64,000 nucleotides of DNA from positions 5,829,934-5,893,933 of the forward strand of contig JAINUG010000048.1 of assembly GCA_029706075.1 (NCBI GenBank), read 5' to 3'. Below the pieces are notes generated by a model. The model worked only from the letters and a program-made list of their open reading frames with translations. It had not been told where the DNA came from and ran no database searches. This document shows, one piece after another, positions 1-10,591 of the stretch (positions are counted from its first letter, which is position 1; every line of letters begins with the position of its first letter). The translations under genes were made by a program, and so were the position numbers. The stretch is from Aldrovandia affinis. Its lineage: Eukaryota > Chordata > Actinopteri > Notacanthiformes > Halosauridae.

Positions 1-1036
1 CAATACAAACTAATTGTACAGTGCAACTGATTTGCATCCTTCTAAGGTATCTAAAATGTAAACACTAAAATGGATCCAGACATAATTAAAATACATTGAT
101 TATAAAATAAAATATAATCTCCAATGTTTATGTTATTTCTGCTTACAGATACAAAGGTAGTTTGTTTTTCAAGAAAACTATTCTATAAATAAATAGTTGA
201 CAATAATGTTGTTTACACATAGTTTGCTATCATAATTTAGCAAAGCAACTTGATTATCCAAATTCCCCCAAAAAGCATTCCCAATTTTTAGATGGTAGCA
301 CTGCTGGGTTTGGTCATAATATCATGATCATAATAAAGACTGTACAGGATATTGCACTTTGTGTGAGAGCATCTGTGGCCAATGTGTCTGTGGTCTCTGC
401 GTCAGTTGTCCAGGGAGATGAGGCAGGTGGCTCTGTTGTTATTACAGGCACTGGAAAGAGATTGGTATGAGTAAAAAATATGGCCCACAACATTTACATT
501 CATATTTCAAGCATTCCTAACCCTACATTTTACAAAATGCTGCTATTTCATGTTTAACGCCAAATATGAAATACAGTATCTTGTTAATAATGATATTTTA
601 AAGCCATTTTGTTTCACTACCAATAGCTATCCAGTTCTAACAAGGTTTGAACAAGCTTAATGATTCACCTTGAAGCATGTCATTTTTTACCTTAATTAAT
701 AAGCATCGTAAGCATCTGTCCAACTGTGATGTCTGTTCAGATATTGTTTGACGTAGTATGACATTTAAGCAAAATGTTTTAATAAGACACACTGGAACAT
801 TTAAAAGTTTCATACATTTATTTCTTAATGAAAGTAAATATTTATTGCATTTAGTGAATGGATATTCATTCATTCAAATACAGTGGGGTCTAAAAGTCTG
901 AGACCACTGCCAAGATCTGTTTGTTTTCATCGTTAATCGAAAACTAACACAAAATGTTTACTCATGTGGCATTTGTTATTGAAGAATGTCATAAAATACT
1001 GATACAAATTGAAAAAAAAAGTTTGTTTGAGGAAGG
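1..1036. repeat. Direct repeat copy 1 (partner 1897-2942)
   Basis: The first ~1036 bases recur almost base for base from 1897. The repeat holds one mucin exon of gene A and ends in the left terminal repeat of a Tc1-like element (CAGTGGGGTCTAAAAGTC at 881). The copy probably starts left of the window. Confidence 0.9.
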
Positions 1037-4000
1037 ATGAACATTTATTAAATACATTTAAAGTAAGTTACATGTATTTGAAAGCTCACAGAATTAAAAA
1101 AAATGCCTACAATTAGTAAATTATGCTTCACATATTTGATTAAATACCATAAATGACAATCAACGCATTTATCTACAGTCAGATACATTTAATAAAATCA
1201 ATAATCCATGCAATTGATTAAATATTTCCTATATTTACTTGAAGGACATGCGAAAATACAACCATTGGTTGGATTTACAGTAGCAAACATTATGTTTCAG
1301 CTTTGTAAATACATGTGTCTTTGTATATGTGTATTTGTTACACTTTCCCCTTTGCTCGATATTAAATATGAAATGAGCTGAATGCATTTAAAGTTCCTGT
1401 TATGAATATAATATTATGTTTAGACTGTATATGGAACTGTACCTTGCGTAGGATTGATTGGGGTCTCTTGATCAGTAGTAACAGGTATCTCGGTTGGTGT
1501 AATAGGTGCTGAAAAGAGATTGGCACAATGCAGAAATCTGAGCAAAATACCTTTGTGCAAAAAAACGAATCTTAACTCATCATGCATTTTGCACTGCTTT
1601 CACCTCTGTGAATTTGTACATTGATATGTTGCATTTGTACATTTTTTTGTGTACATTTTTGTTTGCTGCCCGCTTGACCAGGGCTTACTTGAAAAAGAGA
1701 TGTAGATCTCAATGTGACTTCTCTGGTTAAATAAAGGATAAATAAATTAAACTTAAAAGACAAAATAAATATATGGATATATAGTATTTTGTGGAATTGG
1801 AATTTATTGGAATGCAGGCCCTAAGTAAAGTCTGCATTAGGTTGTGAGCAGAATTGATGCATATGATATTATAAAGAGAACATATGGATATAAATTCAAT
1901 ACAATCTAATTGTACAGTGCAACTGATTTGTATCCTTCTAAGGTATCTAAAATGTAAACACTAAAATGGATCCAGACATAATTAAAATACATTGATTATA
2001 AAATAAAATATAATCTCCAATGTTTATGTTATTTCTGGTTACAGATACAAAGGTAGTTTGTTTTTCAAGAAAACTAGTTAGTTAATAAATAAATAAATAG
2101 TTGACAATAATGTTGTTTACACATAGTTTGCTATCATAATTTAGGAAAGCAACTTGATTATCCAAATTCCCCCAAAAAGCATTCCCAATTTTTAGATGGT
2201 AGCACTGCTGGGTTTGGTCATAATATCATGATCATAATAAAGACTGTACAGGATATTGCACTTTGTGTGAGAGCATCTGTGGCCAATGTGTCTGTGGTCT
2301 CTGCGTCAGTTGTCCAGGAAGATGAGGCAGGTGGCTCTGTTGTTATTACAGGCACTGGAAAGAGATTGGTATAAGTGAAAAATATGGGCCACAACATTTA
2401 CATTCATATTTCAAGCATTCCTAACCCTACATTTTACAAAATGCTGCTATTTCATGTTTAACGCCAAATATGAAATACAGTATCTTGTTAACAATTATAT
2501 TTTAAAGCCATTTTGTTTCACTACCAATAGCTATCCAGTTTTAACAAGGTTTGAACAAGCTTAATGATTCACCTTGAAGCATGTCATTTTTTACCTTAAT
2601 TAATAAGCATCGTAAGCATCTGTCCAACTGTGATATCTGTTCAGATATTGTTTGACGTAGTATGACATTTAAGCAAAATGTTTTAATAAGACACACTGGA
2701 ACATTTAAAAGTTTCATACATTTATTTCTTCATGAAAGTAAATATTTATTGCATTTAGTGAATGGATATTCATTCATTCAAATACAGTGGGGTCTAAAAG
2801 TCTGAGACCACTGCCAAGATCTGTTTGTTTTCATCGTTAATCGAAAACTAACACAAAATGTTTACTCATGTGGCATTTGTTATTGAAGAATGTCATAAAA
2901 TACTGATACAAATTGAAAAAAAAAGTTTGTTTGAGGAAGGATGCAATGGAATTGAAATATCTATAAATATTTTGTTTCCACACCATTGCCTTTCATTTCC
3001 TTAAAATGTTGTGACACCTTATCTTTCATTTAGGTTGTAATACATGGACACTCCTAATACACAGTGTGAGTTGCTTTGGTCTAACAATTAATACTGAATA
3101 TTGTAATTAATTAATTATCTATCTCAGTGGTCTCAACCTTTTTGCCGCCAAGGCCCACCTGTGTCCAATAAAATATTCCAGGGCCCCACTACATATGATA
3201 AAGACTTTTCCCCTCCCGACATTTCTAACTCAGTGTGAGGTCTGCTGCTGCTGCTGGCTAATAATACGATCAATACGTGGGGAGATTTTTGACAAGGCGA
3301 CACGCATTTCATCCTCAAGCTCAACCTAGCCCTATATTTTGTTTTCAGAGCTGTCATGGCTGAAAAGCCAGCTTCACACAGATATGTGGTGCTGAATGGT
3401 ATCAACACCTTAACTGCTGCATCATGAGACACTTGGTATTCAGCACCACACTCAAACCGGAATGTTTCCAGGGGCACTTCACTGAAACAAGCTCTCCAGG
3501 TGGTGTCCGATGAGATTTCAATGAGTTCTTCCAAGAGTTTGAATGGAGATGTGTCAGGAGGCTTGGTCTCAATGTTCTCTGTAAAGGGGTTCTTTATCCA
3601 GAGGTAGGAAGCTGCTTCTGAGTTCAGGGAAATAACTGTTGAACTTGTCCAATACCCCTGACAAGTGTGCTGTTACCTGGCGCTTGATGGTTCTGAAATC
3701 CATCTTTTTCTCCTGAAGGAAGACATGTAACTGTTCGAACACATCAGTGGTTCCTGGTGCGGTTTGACTTGTCCACATTTTTTACTTTCTTTTGAAAGCC
3801 TCCATTCTTTCATGCTGGGTTACGTTTGTGTTTCCACCCTGCATTGTTTTGTTGAGTTTGTTCGTTTCATTAAAGATATCCGCAAGGTAGCGGAGTTGAG
3901 CCAGCCATTTCTCATCCTTGAGGAGCTCAGCCAGTTCAGGTTTCTTGTCTGAAAGAAAGGTATGCAGTTCCTGCCTGAGGCTGAACAGGCGCATCAGCAC

Positions 4001-7000
4001 CCTTCCTCGGGACAGCCATCTTACCTCAGCATGCATGAGTGCTGGTCAGAACCCACCTCTTCACAGAGGGCAGTGATTAACCTTGGGTTTGTGGCTCTTG
4101 ATTTAACAAAGTTCACAATGGTCACAGCATTGTTCAAAACTTTGTGAAGCCCGGGATCAATGTCCTTTGCGGCAAATGCGTCTCTGTGCAGAACAAAATG
4201 TGTTGAGACGGCACGGGGAGCAACAGCTTTTATTCTTTGAACTACTCTGGAGTGTCTGCCCATCATCGACACGTCTGTCGACTCGTCTAATTTGATGGCA
4301 AAGTCATTTCTGTGAAGACGCACAGCGCACTGTACCGTTATATCCTCCGGCATTGATGAGATACAGCGTTTAACTGTGTCATTTAACATCAGAATTTTTT
4401 AGAACTGCTTGGCCTACTCCTCTCCAAACAATTATCTCACTATTTCAGCTGCACAAGGCATAACCAAGGTTTCCCCAATAGTATGAGTTTTTTTTTATTG
4501 AGCTATCATCCGGGCCACGGCGTATGATATTTTAAGAAGTTTCTTATCCCAGGTTTTGCCGTTTGCTCAAAAAATACTTGTTTGGGGGCTTGTCCTTGTA
4601 AGGGTCATATTTTGTCTGTTAATGTCTGATCAACTTGGAGGGTCTCAAACACTTGTTGGATAGCACTTGAGAACAAATGACACATTGTGGTTGTGATGAG
4701 CCTTTGCTCCTGGGGAATACAACAAAGCCGTAATTAAGGTACCTGTCTTAGTATTTCCACAATTTTTCCGATTTTGCTTTAGCTGAGCATTTTTTCTTTT
4801 TATTACTTGCAGCCTCTGTGTTCTCCACATCTGTGTCCGAGACTGGGGCACACTCTTGGTGGTGGAAGTTGATGGTTGATCGGTCAGGTTTTGATTAACT
4901 GTAACTTGTTTCAACGGACGAGTTAAAAACTTGTCCGTTTTGGATGAAAATGCACAGCAACAGTTGAGATATACACTACCAGTCAAAAGTTTTAGAACAC
5001 CCTCATTTTCCAGTTTTTACTGAAATTTAAGCAGTCCAGTGAATAGCCTGAAATGGTACTAAGGTAAGCGGTAAACTGCGGAAAAAAACTTTAGGCTACC
5101 AACCTACCACCTGCAGGTGCTTTAATCTTGATAAAAGACACTTCCTTTGCAAAACGTTTTGCAGCTGTTTGTAATTATGTCAACAGAGCTTAGTGAAGTA
5201 GTTAGAGGTCAAATTGTTGAGTAAACATTTTGTGTTAGTTTTTGATGAATGATGAAAACAAACATATCTTGGTAGTGGACTCAGACTTTTGGACCCAAAT
5301 GTGGTTAATCATATCATTAATTCAAAATGTCATACATTTATTAAGTACCTGAAGTTGTACTGTGAAAATACAATTAAAGGCAAGTTGAATACATTTAAAG
5401 TCAAGAGCTTACAATTATTGGGTTCTATTTGACATTTTGTCAGATTAGTTATCAACACGAAAATGGTCTATTTCGAGTATATGTGACATGTGACAGATTA
5501 AATTACTGAAATTGCTTTTCTTAAAATGTTTAAGATGGATGTCACACAAAGCCATTTTATGATATTGGAATTTACAATGCTAAAGCCTGATATCTCAAAA
5601 CTATACCATCTGCAGATAGAACTCTGTCATTCTTGAAATACAGTACTAGAAGCTTTACCTGGAGTTGGATGGTTTGTGGTCTCTTTCTTTGTAGTTATAG
5701 GTATATATGTTGTAGTAGGTGCTGGGAAAGAGATAAACACAATTCAAAATGTTCAACAATATGAGGGGTTACATCAAATGAAATCCTGATGTCTCCCTGG
5801 GTTTAGGGAACTCTTTCACAAGTCTCCAGTCTGCCATCACCAACCAATGTTTCCAGGATATTCAACCTCCTTAAATTGTATTGTCTATCAGATGACTGCC
5901 ATCACTTTTCCAGGCAAACCACAAACCCCAGCTGATAAAAAGGGTGCAGAGTATCTGTAGAGTGCTTCACCAAGCCGGTACAATACAATGTAGGCTACTT
6001 ATGTTGCTCAGCAGAAAGTACCAAATACAATAAACAATAAAAGGACTTTATTTAAGGAAACAGGCCATCTTAATTAATCGGTTTGATATTGTTGATATGC
6101 ATTGTATCAAATATGTTATACAGGTCACAGCCTTGCTCTGTACAGCACAATTCAACATACAGTAGCACAGTCAAGCTCAGCAGTGGCCAGCACAACTTCA
6201 ATTACCTGCTGTACACCTTATTTCCTCTCACCCGTGACTCAGGTATAAGCAATCACTTATTCAATTATTCAATTATTCAATTATACATACTCCATCAGTC
6301 AATCCATACCATTAATGGGGTAATAACAGTAAACATAAAACTGTACCTTGTGTAGGACTATTTGTGGTCTCTTGATCAGTAGTCACCGGTACCTGTGTTG
6401 TTTTAACAGGTGCTGGAAAGAGGGACAGAGACATTAATTCTTCATGCAGGCCCCAGGTATATACATGTGCATTAGGTTGTTTGTAAACTGAATTGATGAA
6501 TATTAGAGATAGCGCACAAGGGTATGGACACAATACATGATTTGATTGAATAGGTGCTGGGAAAGAGATTGGAAAGGTCTATGACAAGGAAGCCTTGTCA
6601 TGCAGCATGTGTATTTCTCTGAAAGGATGGTATATGTTGCAACAGGAACTGCTTTTAACACAAAGTTGAGCAGACATACATCATTGTGCAGGGATTGTAT
6701 GCCTGTGCTACTCACCTCTCTGCAGGATCAGGTGAACTGTGTCTTTCTGGTCATTAAGCCATCCTGGGATATGAACACGGCAGCCATATATCCCAGCATC
6801 ACTTTCCATGGTGTTGAGGATGGTCAGAGAGACCTCTCCCATTGTCAATCTGCCCAGTAACTGATATCTGTTAGACTTTCTCGTGGTCACTCTATTCCCA
6901 TTTGTTGAAATGATTTCATTGTTACAACCACTGAAAGGTACATATCCTCTCCCCCAGCACATATGTAGAGCACCATGATAACCTGCATTGTATCTGCATG

Positions 7001-7363
7001 GCAGGGTAACACTCTGCCCTACATAACCTCTAACAATTGGTGTGAAGGATTGATTACCTGAGAGAGGGAAAGAGGGAGAAAGACACAGAGAGAAAATAAG
7101 AGATGGCATATACTAAAAAATTAAGCTGTGATGAGAGTATGTCTATATACAGTATACTCCATTAATATTACTTAGGTATCACCTATTAGCATTAATATCA
7201 CACAATACAATACACCCACTTGCAAAAATCTTACTGCAAACTAAAATCCTATCTTTATACTTAATTGCAGTGTAACACAATTCATGGCATTCAAATCCAG
7301 TGAGAACTTACCAGGGAACAGGTTGAAAAGGAGCCAGCTCAAAAAGATGTAGCCGTAGAGCAT
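346..7363 (-). CDS. Gene A: TIM-like (HAVCR/TIMD family) receptor, 3' part outside window
   Basis: Seen: a signal exon 7363-7312 (MLYGYIFLSWLLFNLFP plus one base, donor GTAAGT), an IgV exon 7057-6716, then small Thr/Pro-rich exons at 6412-6347, 5721-5659, 2354-2250 (or ending at 2262), 1508-1443 and 450-346 (or 358). Every exon is phase 1-1, so any subset stays in frame. Four mucin exons start after a CTCTTTCCAG-like acceptor and read like PVTTDQETTNSPTQ. The 450-346 and 2354-2250 exons are duplicates inside a direct repeat. Family knowledge: signal, IgV and mucin stalk is the TIM order, and these type I membrane proteins bind phosphatidylserine on immune cells. Inference: transmembrane and cytoplasmic exons lie left of position 1. 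A Tc1/hAT mosaic separates the 5721 and 2354 exons. Which mucin exons are used is not known. Confidence 0.75.
1675..1755 (+). repeat. Dispersed repeat tail fragment
   Basis: Sequence resembling the common fish repeat end in which TCTCAATGTGACTTCTCTGG is followed by TTAAATAAAGGATAAATAAA. Judged from memory of such repeats, so the family is uncertain. Confidence 0.35.
1897..2942. repeat. Direct repeat copy 2 (partner 1-1036)
   Basis: Second copy of the segment at 1-1036, with a few substitutions and a short TAAA-type length difference near 2083. It has duplicated a mucin exon of gene A. Homology stops after GAGGAAGGATG. Between the copies (1037-1896) the only exon seen is the mucin exon 1508-1443. 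Confidence 0.9.
3125..4975 (-). pseudogene. hAT (ZBED/Charlie-like) transposase relic
   Basis: Bottom-strand reading frames at 4986-4645, 4389-4021, 4036-3782, 3778-3569 and 3534-3133 overlap or follow one another but change frame, so the gene is broken. Recognisable parts are KLDESTDVS, RHSRVVQRIKAVAPRA, the segment with EVRWLSRGRVLMRLFSLRQE, and the hAT C-terminal dimerisation core IPFSTTYLCEAGFSAMTALK followed by TKYRARL. These are typical of ZBED-type hAT transposases, which cut and paste DNA in the nucleus. The top strand at 3125 starts CAGTGGTCTCAACCTTTTT, a normal hAT-Charlie end. The other end was not found; the homology runs into Tc1-type terminal sequence near 4972. Confidence 0.8.
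4972..5140. mobile_element. Tc1-like terminal fragment
   Basis: TACACTACCAGTCAAAAGTT and the following ~150 bases match the end of the Tc1-like element at 9323-10591 (compare its right end at 10440-10591). Only one end is present. Confidence 0.6.
5306..5658 (-). other. Gene A intron, no feature seen
   Basis: AT-rich intron between the transposon mosaic and the mucin exon 5721-5659. The intron at 5722-6346 likewise shows nothing coding. The intron at 6413-6715 holds only a decayed mucin-exon acceptor (6556). Confidence 0.5.
6716..7057 (-). CDS. IgV exon of gene A
   Basis: 342 nt, phase 1-1, flanked by a CTCTCAG acceptor and GTGAGT donor. It encodes the TIM-type V domain: B-strand LPCRY, MCWGRG, SGCNNEI, RYQLLGRLTMGEVSLTI, then DAGIYGCRV and the FG loop PGWLND. 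The Trp and the Asn-Asp pair of the TIM metal/phosphatidylserine pocket are present. Only four cysteines are seen, two fewer than mammalian TIM domains. An N-Q-S sequon lies at the N-terminus. Confidence 0.9.
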
Positions 7364-8210
7364 GTTTGTGGTTAAGTGATATGCAGACACACACACACAT
7401 TCATACATACATACACACCCTTCTTGGCTGTCCATCAATGATCATCATGCTGCAGCATGTTGGGGGGGAGGGTCTCCTCCCATTTCCTGAAAAAGAGGAA
7501 GATGACTTCCTCTTTCTCATCTGCAAATTAATGAATCATCATAAGTACCCAGGCTGGTCAAGCATGGGTCAGTTTAGGCTTCCTATTTTTAATGGTTTTA
7601 GTTGCATAAAATTGATTGAACATAAATACCAATTTATCAAGAAATTCCTCTGCTTATCGTCTCTTTTGTATTTATAATTGTTGGTTTTACTTGTGATTGT
7701 ATGTGTTATGCATGTGGACCCCAGGAAGATTAGCTGGTTGCTAAGGCAACCAGCTAATGGGGATCCTTAATAAAATAAAATAAAAATAAAATAAACAATA
7801 GAAAACAAGAAGGAGAAAAGCACAAATAAGTGCAAGCTGTTGACTGTGCTGAGGAAAGTCAAATTTAGAGTTTAAATCAAATGTCCCTCTATTTGAGGCT
7901 ATTGACCCTAACTATTGAACCATTAGTTATTAAATATTAAATATTAAATATTAAATATTAAATATTAAATATTAAATATTAAATATTAAATAATATATAA
8001 TATATAACTGCAAGTCCCACACAAATCATACTTACCCTGATTGTTATGGATGAGGATCAGTTTCACATACATACCAAAAACCACCATTCATACTTTTCTT
8101 CTGCATGATGGAAAATCACAACAGTCACTGGCCAAGGAACTCAGGAACTTTGTTTTAATTTGTGCCACATTGTGGTAGGTTTATTCAATAAGCTTCTACA
8201 TGAATTATGG
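7364..8210. other. Upstream region of gene A
   Basis: 5' flank of gene A, which is transcribed leftward. It holds a CACACA/CATACATAC microsatellite at 7387-7420 and an (ATTAAAT)n tandem repeat at about 7925-7991. No core promoter could be picked with confidence. Confidence 0.4.
7925..7991. repeat. (ATTAAAT)n microsatellite
   Basis: About nine head-to-tail copies of a 7-bp unit, ATTAAAT, near perfect. Confidence 0.95.
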
Positions 8211-8440
8211 CTGGCAGTGTAGTGTAATGGTTAGGGAGCTGGGCTTGTAACTCAGAGGTCACAGGTTCAATTCCCAGGTTGTGCAATGCTGTTGTACCTT
8301 AAGCAAGGTACTTAACCTGAATTGCTTCAGTAAAATATCCAGCTGTATAAATGGATTGTATGTACAGAAATGTAAACTGTGTAAGTCGCTCTGGATAAGA
8401 GCGTCTGCTAAATGCCTAAAATGTAAAATGTAAATGTAAT
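8211..8440 (+). mobile_element. tRNA-derived SINE (family 1)
   Basis: Head with a tRNA-like A box region (GTGTAATGGTTAGGGAG) and B box GGTTCAATTCC, a body ending GGATAAGAGCGTCTGCTAAA, and an AATGTAAA-rich tail. Relatives lie in the IgV-to-signal intron of each array copy. Confidence 0.8.
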
Positions 8441-8656
8441 GAATTAAGGGAAAGCTGTGCTTCTACTGGAGCCAATATGACTAGATTTTCTAGAGTGCTC
8501 ACAGTGAAGTGATTGCAGGCACACAACAAAATACACACAGGCACACACACAGGTAATTCATCTAGCTAGTCAGCTGCAGCACCACCCCAGGCATGCATAT
8601 ATATCTTGAGTATGCATGGCTTGTGTGGTTTATTCCTTACATATATATATATATAT

Positions 8657-9156
8657 TGTGGCAGCCGCCCAGAGGCATGCAGATCGGTGGTGACTGAGGG
8701 GTACATAGCAGCCCGCTGGCTCCACACCCGCACCTCAATGGGAAGTCTGGGGCTGGCTGGGCACACCTGACATGCTTTTTCCCGTAATGAACAGTGAAAT
8801 AAAAGACACACCTGTTCCCTACACATGTGGCAAAGTAGCAGAAGGGAAACGCATGGCATGGGCAAGTATAAAGAGAAAAGTGTTTTTTGGATTGCTTGCT
8901 GGATTGAATTAAATTGATTTGAGAACCTTGTTTGTGTACTGACCTTAGACTGTTTGAGGACCCAGATTGGAGTGATGATTTTTTGGATTACAGATAACAA
9001 CAACGAGAACGGATCACCTACTGTGTGTGTTTGTTTTCCCATATTGGTTTTTGCTGTAAGAAATACATTTCTCTTGTTTCCTATTTGCCGGTGTATTTTT
9101 GATTTTATTATCGATCTTTGGCTGCATTGAAACCCAACACCCCTGATCCTGCCACT
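8657..9156 (+). mobile_element. Solo LTR, TGTGGCAG family
   Basis: Starts TGTGGCAGCC and ends CCTGCCACT. The interior resembles the LTR at 50600-51232 (GTTTGTGTACTGAC, TTTGAGGACC, GGATTACAGATAACAACAAC). A TATAAA box lies at 8866. ATAT flanks both ends, but the left flank is an (AT)n run, so the duplication is weak evidence here. Confidence 0.6.
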
Positions 9157-9172
9157 ATATATACTGTATATG

Positions 9173-9316
9173 GTTCTGTGTGGCTCAGTAGGTAGAGCAT
9201 GGCGTTGGCAACACTTAGGTTGTGGGTTCAATTCCCACTGGGACCACATATACTGAAAAAAGTATGCATTCACTTTAACTCGCTTTGGATAAAAGCGTCT
9301 GCTTAATGGCATATAT
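9173..9316 (+). mobile_element. tRNA-derived SINE (family 2)
   Basis: tRNA-like head (GTGTGGCTCAGTAGGTAGAG, B box GGGTTCAATTCC) joined to a tail GGATAAAAGCGTCTGCTTAA. A second copy is at 24709-24858. Confidence 0.8.
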
Positions 9317-9322
9317 TACACA

Positions 9323-10591
9323 CACTACCAGTCAAAAGTTTTAGAACACCTCAATTTTTCCAGTTTTTATAGAAATGTATGCAGTTTAATGTTTCAATGT
9401 ACTAAAGCATAAAATACAAATACTTTAATTTAACAAATAAACAATTGGAAATAAAAAATAAATCATGGAATCGTATTGTTTAACAAAATGTAATCTACAT
9501 TTTTTACTCATCAAAGTAGCCACCTTTTGCAGATATAACAGTCAAACACACTCGTAGAATTCTTTTTACAATGGAAATCAAATATTGTTTGTATTGTTCT
9601 TCCCAACACTGTTGCAGAAGTTCCCACAAATGTAGTGCACTTGTAGGTTGCTTTGCTTTCACCCTTCTGTCCAGTTCATCCCAAACCAGCTTGATGGGGT
9701 TTAAGTCTGGAGACTGTGCTGGCCATTCCATGATTTGAAGCCTACAGTCTTGTTCTTTTCTTCTAAGGTACAGTAGTTCTGACATAACCTGGAGGTATGT
9801 TTTGGGTCTTTATCTTGCTGTAGGATGAACCCCTGACCAACTAGGCGTAGACCAGAGGATATTGCATGGTGCTGCAAAATGCTGTGTTAGCCCTTTTGGT
9901 TCAGGGTGCTAGTCACTCTGTGCAAGTCACCGAGTCTGGATCCAACAAAAGAGCCCCAGACCATCACGCTTCCTCCTCAATGTTTGACAGTGGGTGTCAC
10001 ACACTGAGGAATCATCCTTTCGCCTACTCGACGGCCTACAAAAACCTTTCAGAATGTCAAGATTTCAATTTTGATTAATCGGTCCATAAGACCTTCTTCC
10101 AGTCTTCAGTAGTCCACTGGCAGTGCTTCATGGCCCAGGCAAGCCTCTTTTTCTTATTTTGCCATCTTAGCAATGGCTTTCTTTCTGCCATTCGATCTGT
10201 CAAACCTGCAGCTTGAAGTCTTCTCTTCACAGTTGAAACTGAGACTTCCTTACTTCGACCAGTGTTAAGCTGTGCTTGAAGCTGTTGTCCTGTGAGCCAC
10301 CTATCACACAAGCTGTTGACTCTCAGAAACTTGTCTTTTGATTTTGTTGTGGCTTTGGTTCTGCCAGACCTCTTCCTGTCAGAGTTTCCTCCAGTTTCCA
10401 AGTGCCTTTTGATGGTGTAGGAAACTACTCACTGCCAAAAAATGTACATTATTTTTCAGTTTTTGGTAACCTAAACCTTTTTTTTTACCTCTTACCTTTG
10501 TACCATTTCAGGTTATTCACTGGACTTGAACTGCTTAAATTTCAGTAAAAACTGGAAAATGGGGGTGTTCTAAAACTTTTGACCAGTAGTG
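9323..10591 (-). mobile_element. Tc1-like element with dead transposase
   Basis: Inverted ends CACTACCAGTCAAAAGTTTT (9323) and its complement near 10591, the right end followed by TA. Interior carries the broken transposase gene below. A recognisable terminal fragment of the same family lies at 4972-5140. Confidence 0.85.
9504..10401 (-). pseudogene. Tc1-type transposase, frameshifted
   Basis: Two open pieces on the bottom strand. The 10401-10075 piece holds the helix-turn-helix part (STVKRRLQAAGLTDRMAERK) and the first Asp motif VLWTD. The 9785-9504 piece holds the end of the DDE domain ([20 protein letters not shown]) and the C-terminus (ILRVCLTVISAKGGYFDE). The middle third with the second Asp is disrupted. 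The final acidic position reads K (PIKLVW) where Tc1 elements have E (PIENLW). Tc1 transposases cut and paste at TA sites, and this copy cannot be active. Confidence 0.85.

Larger units (their letters stand above)
2785..5304. mobile_element. Tc1/mariner-like element with nested insertions
   Basis: The left end CAGTGGGGTCTAAAAGTCTG at 2785, after TA, is matched in inverted orientation at about 5216-5304, where the bottom strand reads AAAAGTCTGAGTCCACTACC. About 85 bp of terminal repeat pair up. The interior holds a hAT transposase relic and a piece of a second Tc1-type end. The element sits in a gene A intron between mucin exons. Confidence 0.6.

Noticed and set aside
9181..9250. Possible tRNA gene
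   Set aside because: The tRNA-like head is followed by a SINE body and tail and has base changes in the arms; it is a SINE, as is 24709-24858.
8566..9312. 248-codon bottom-strand frame
   Set aside because: It runs through a SINE, an LTR and an AT repeat with no domain; chance frame.
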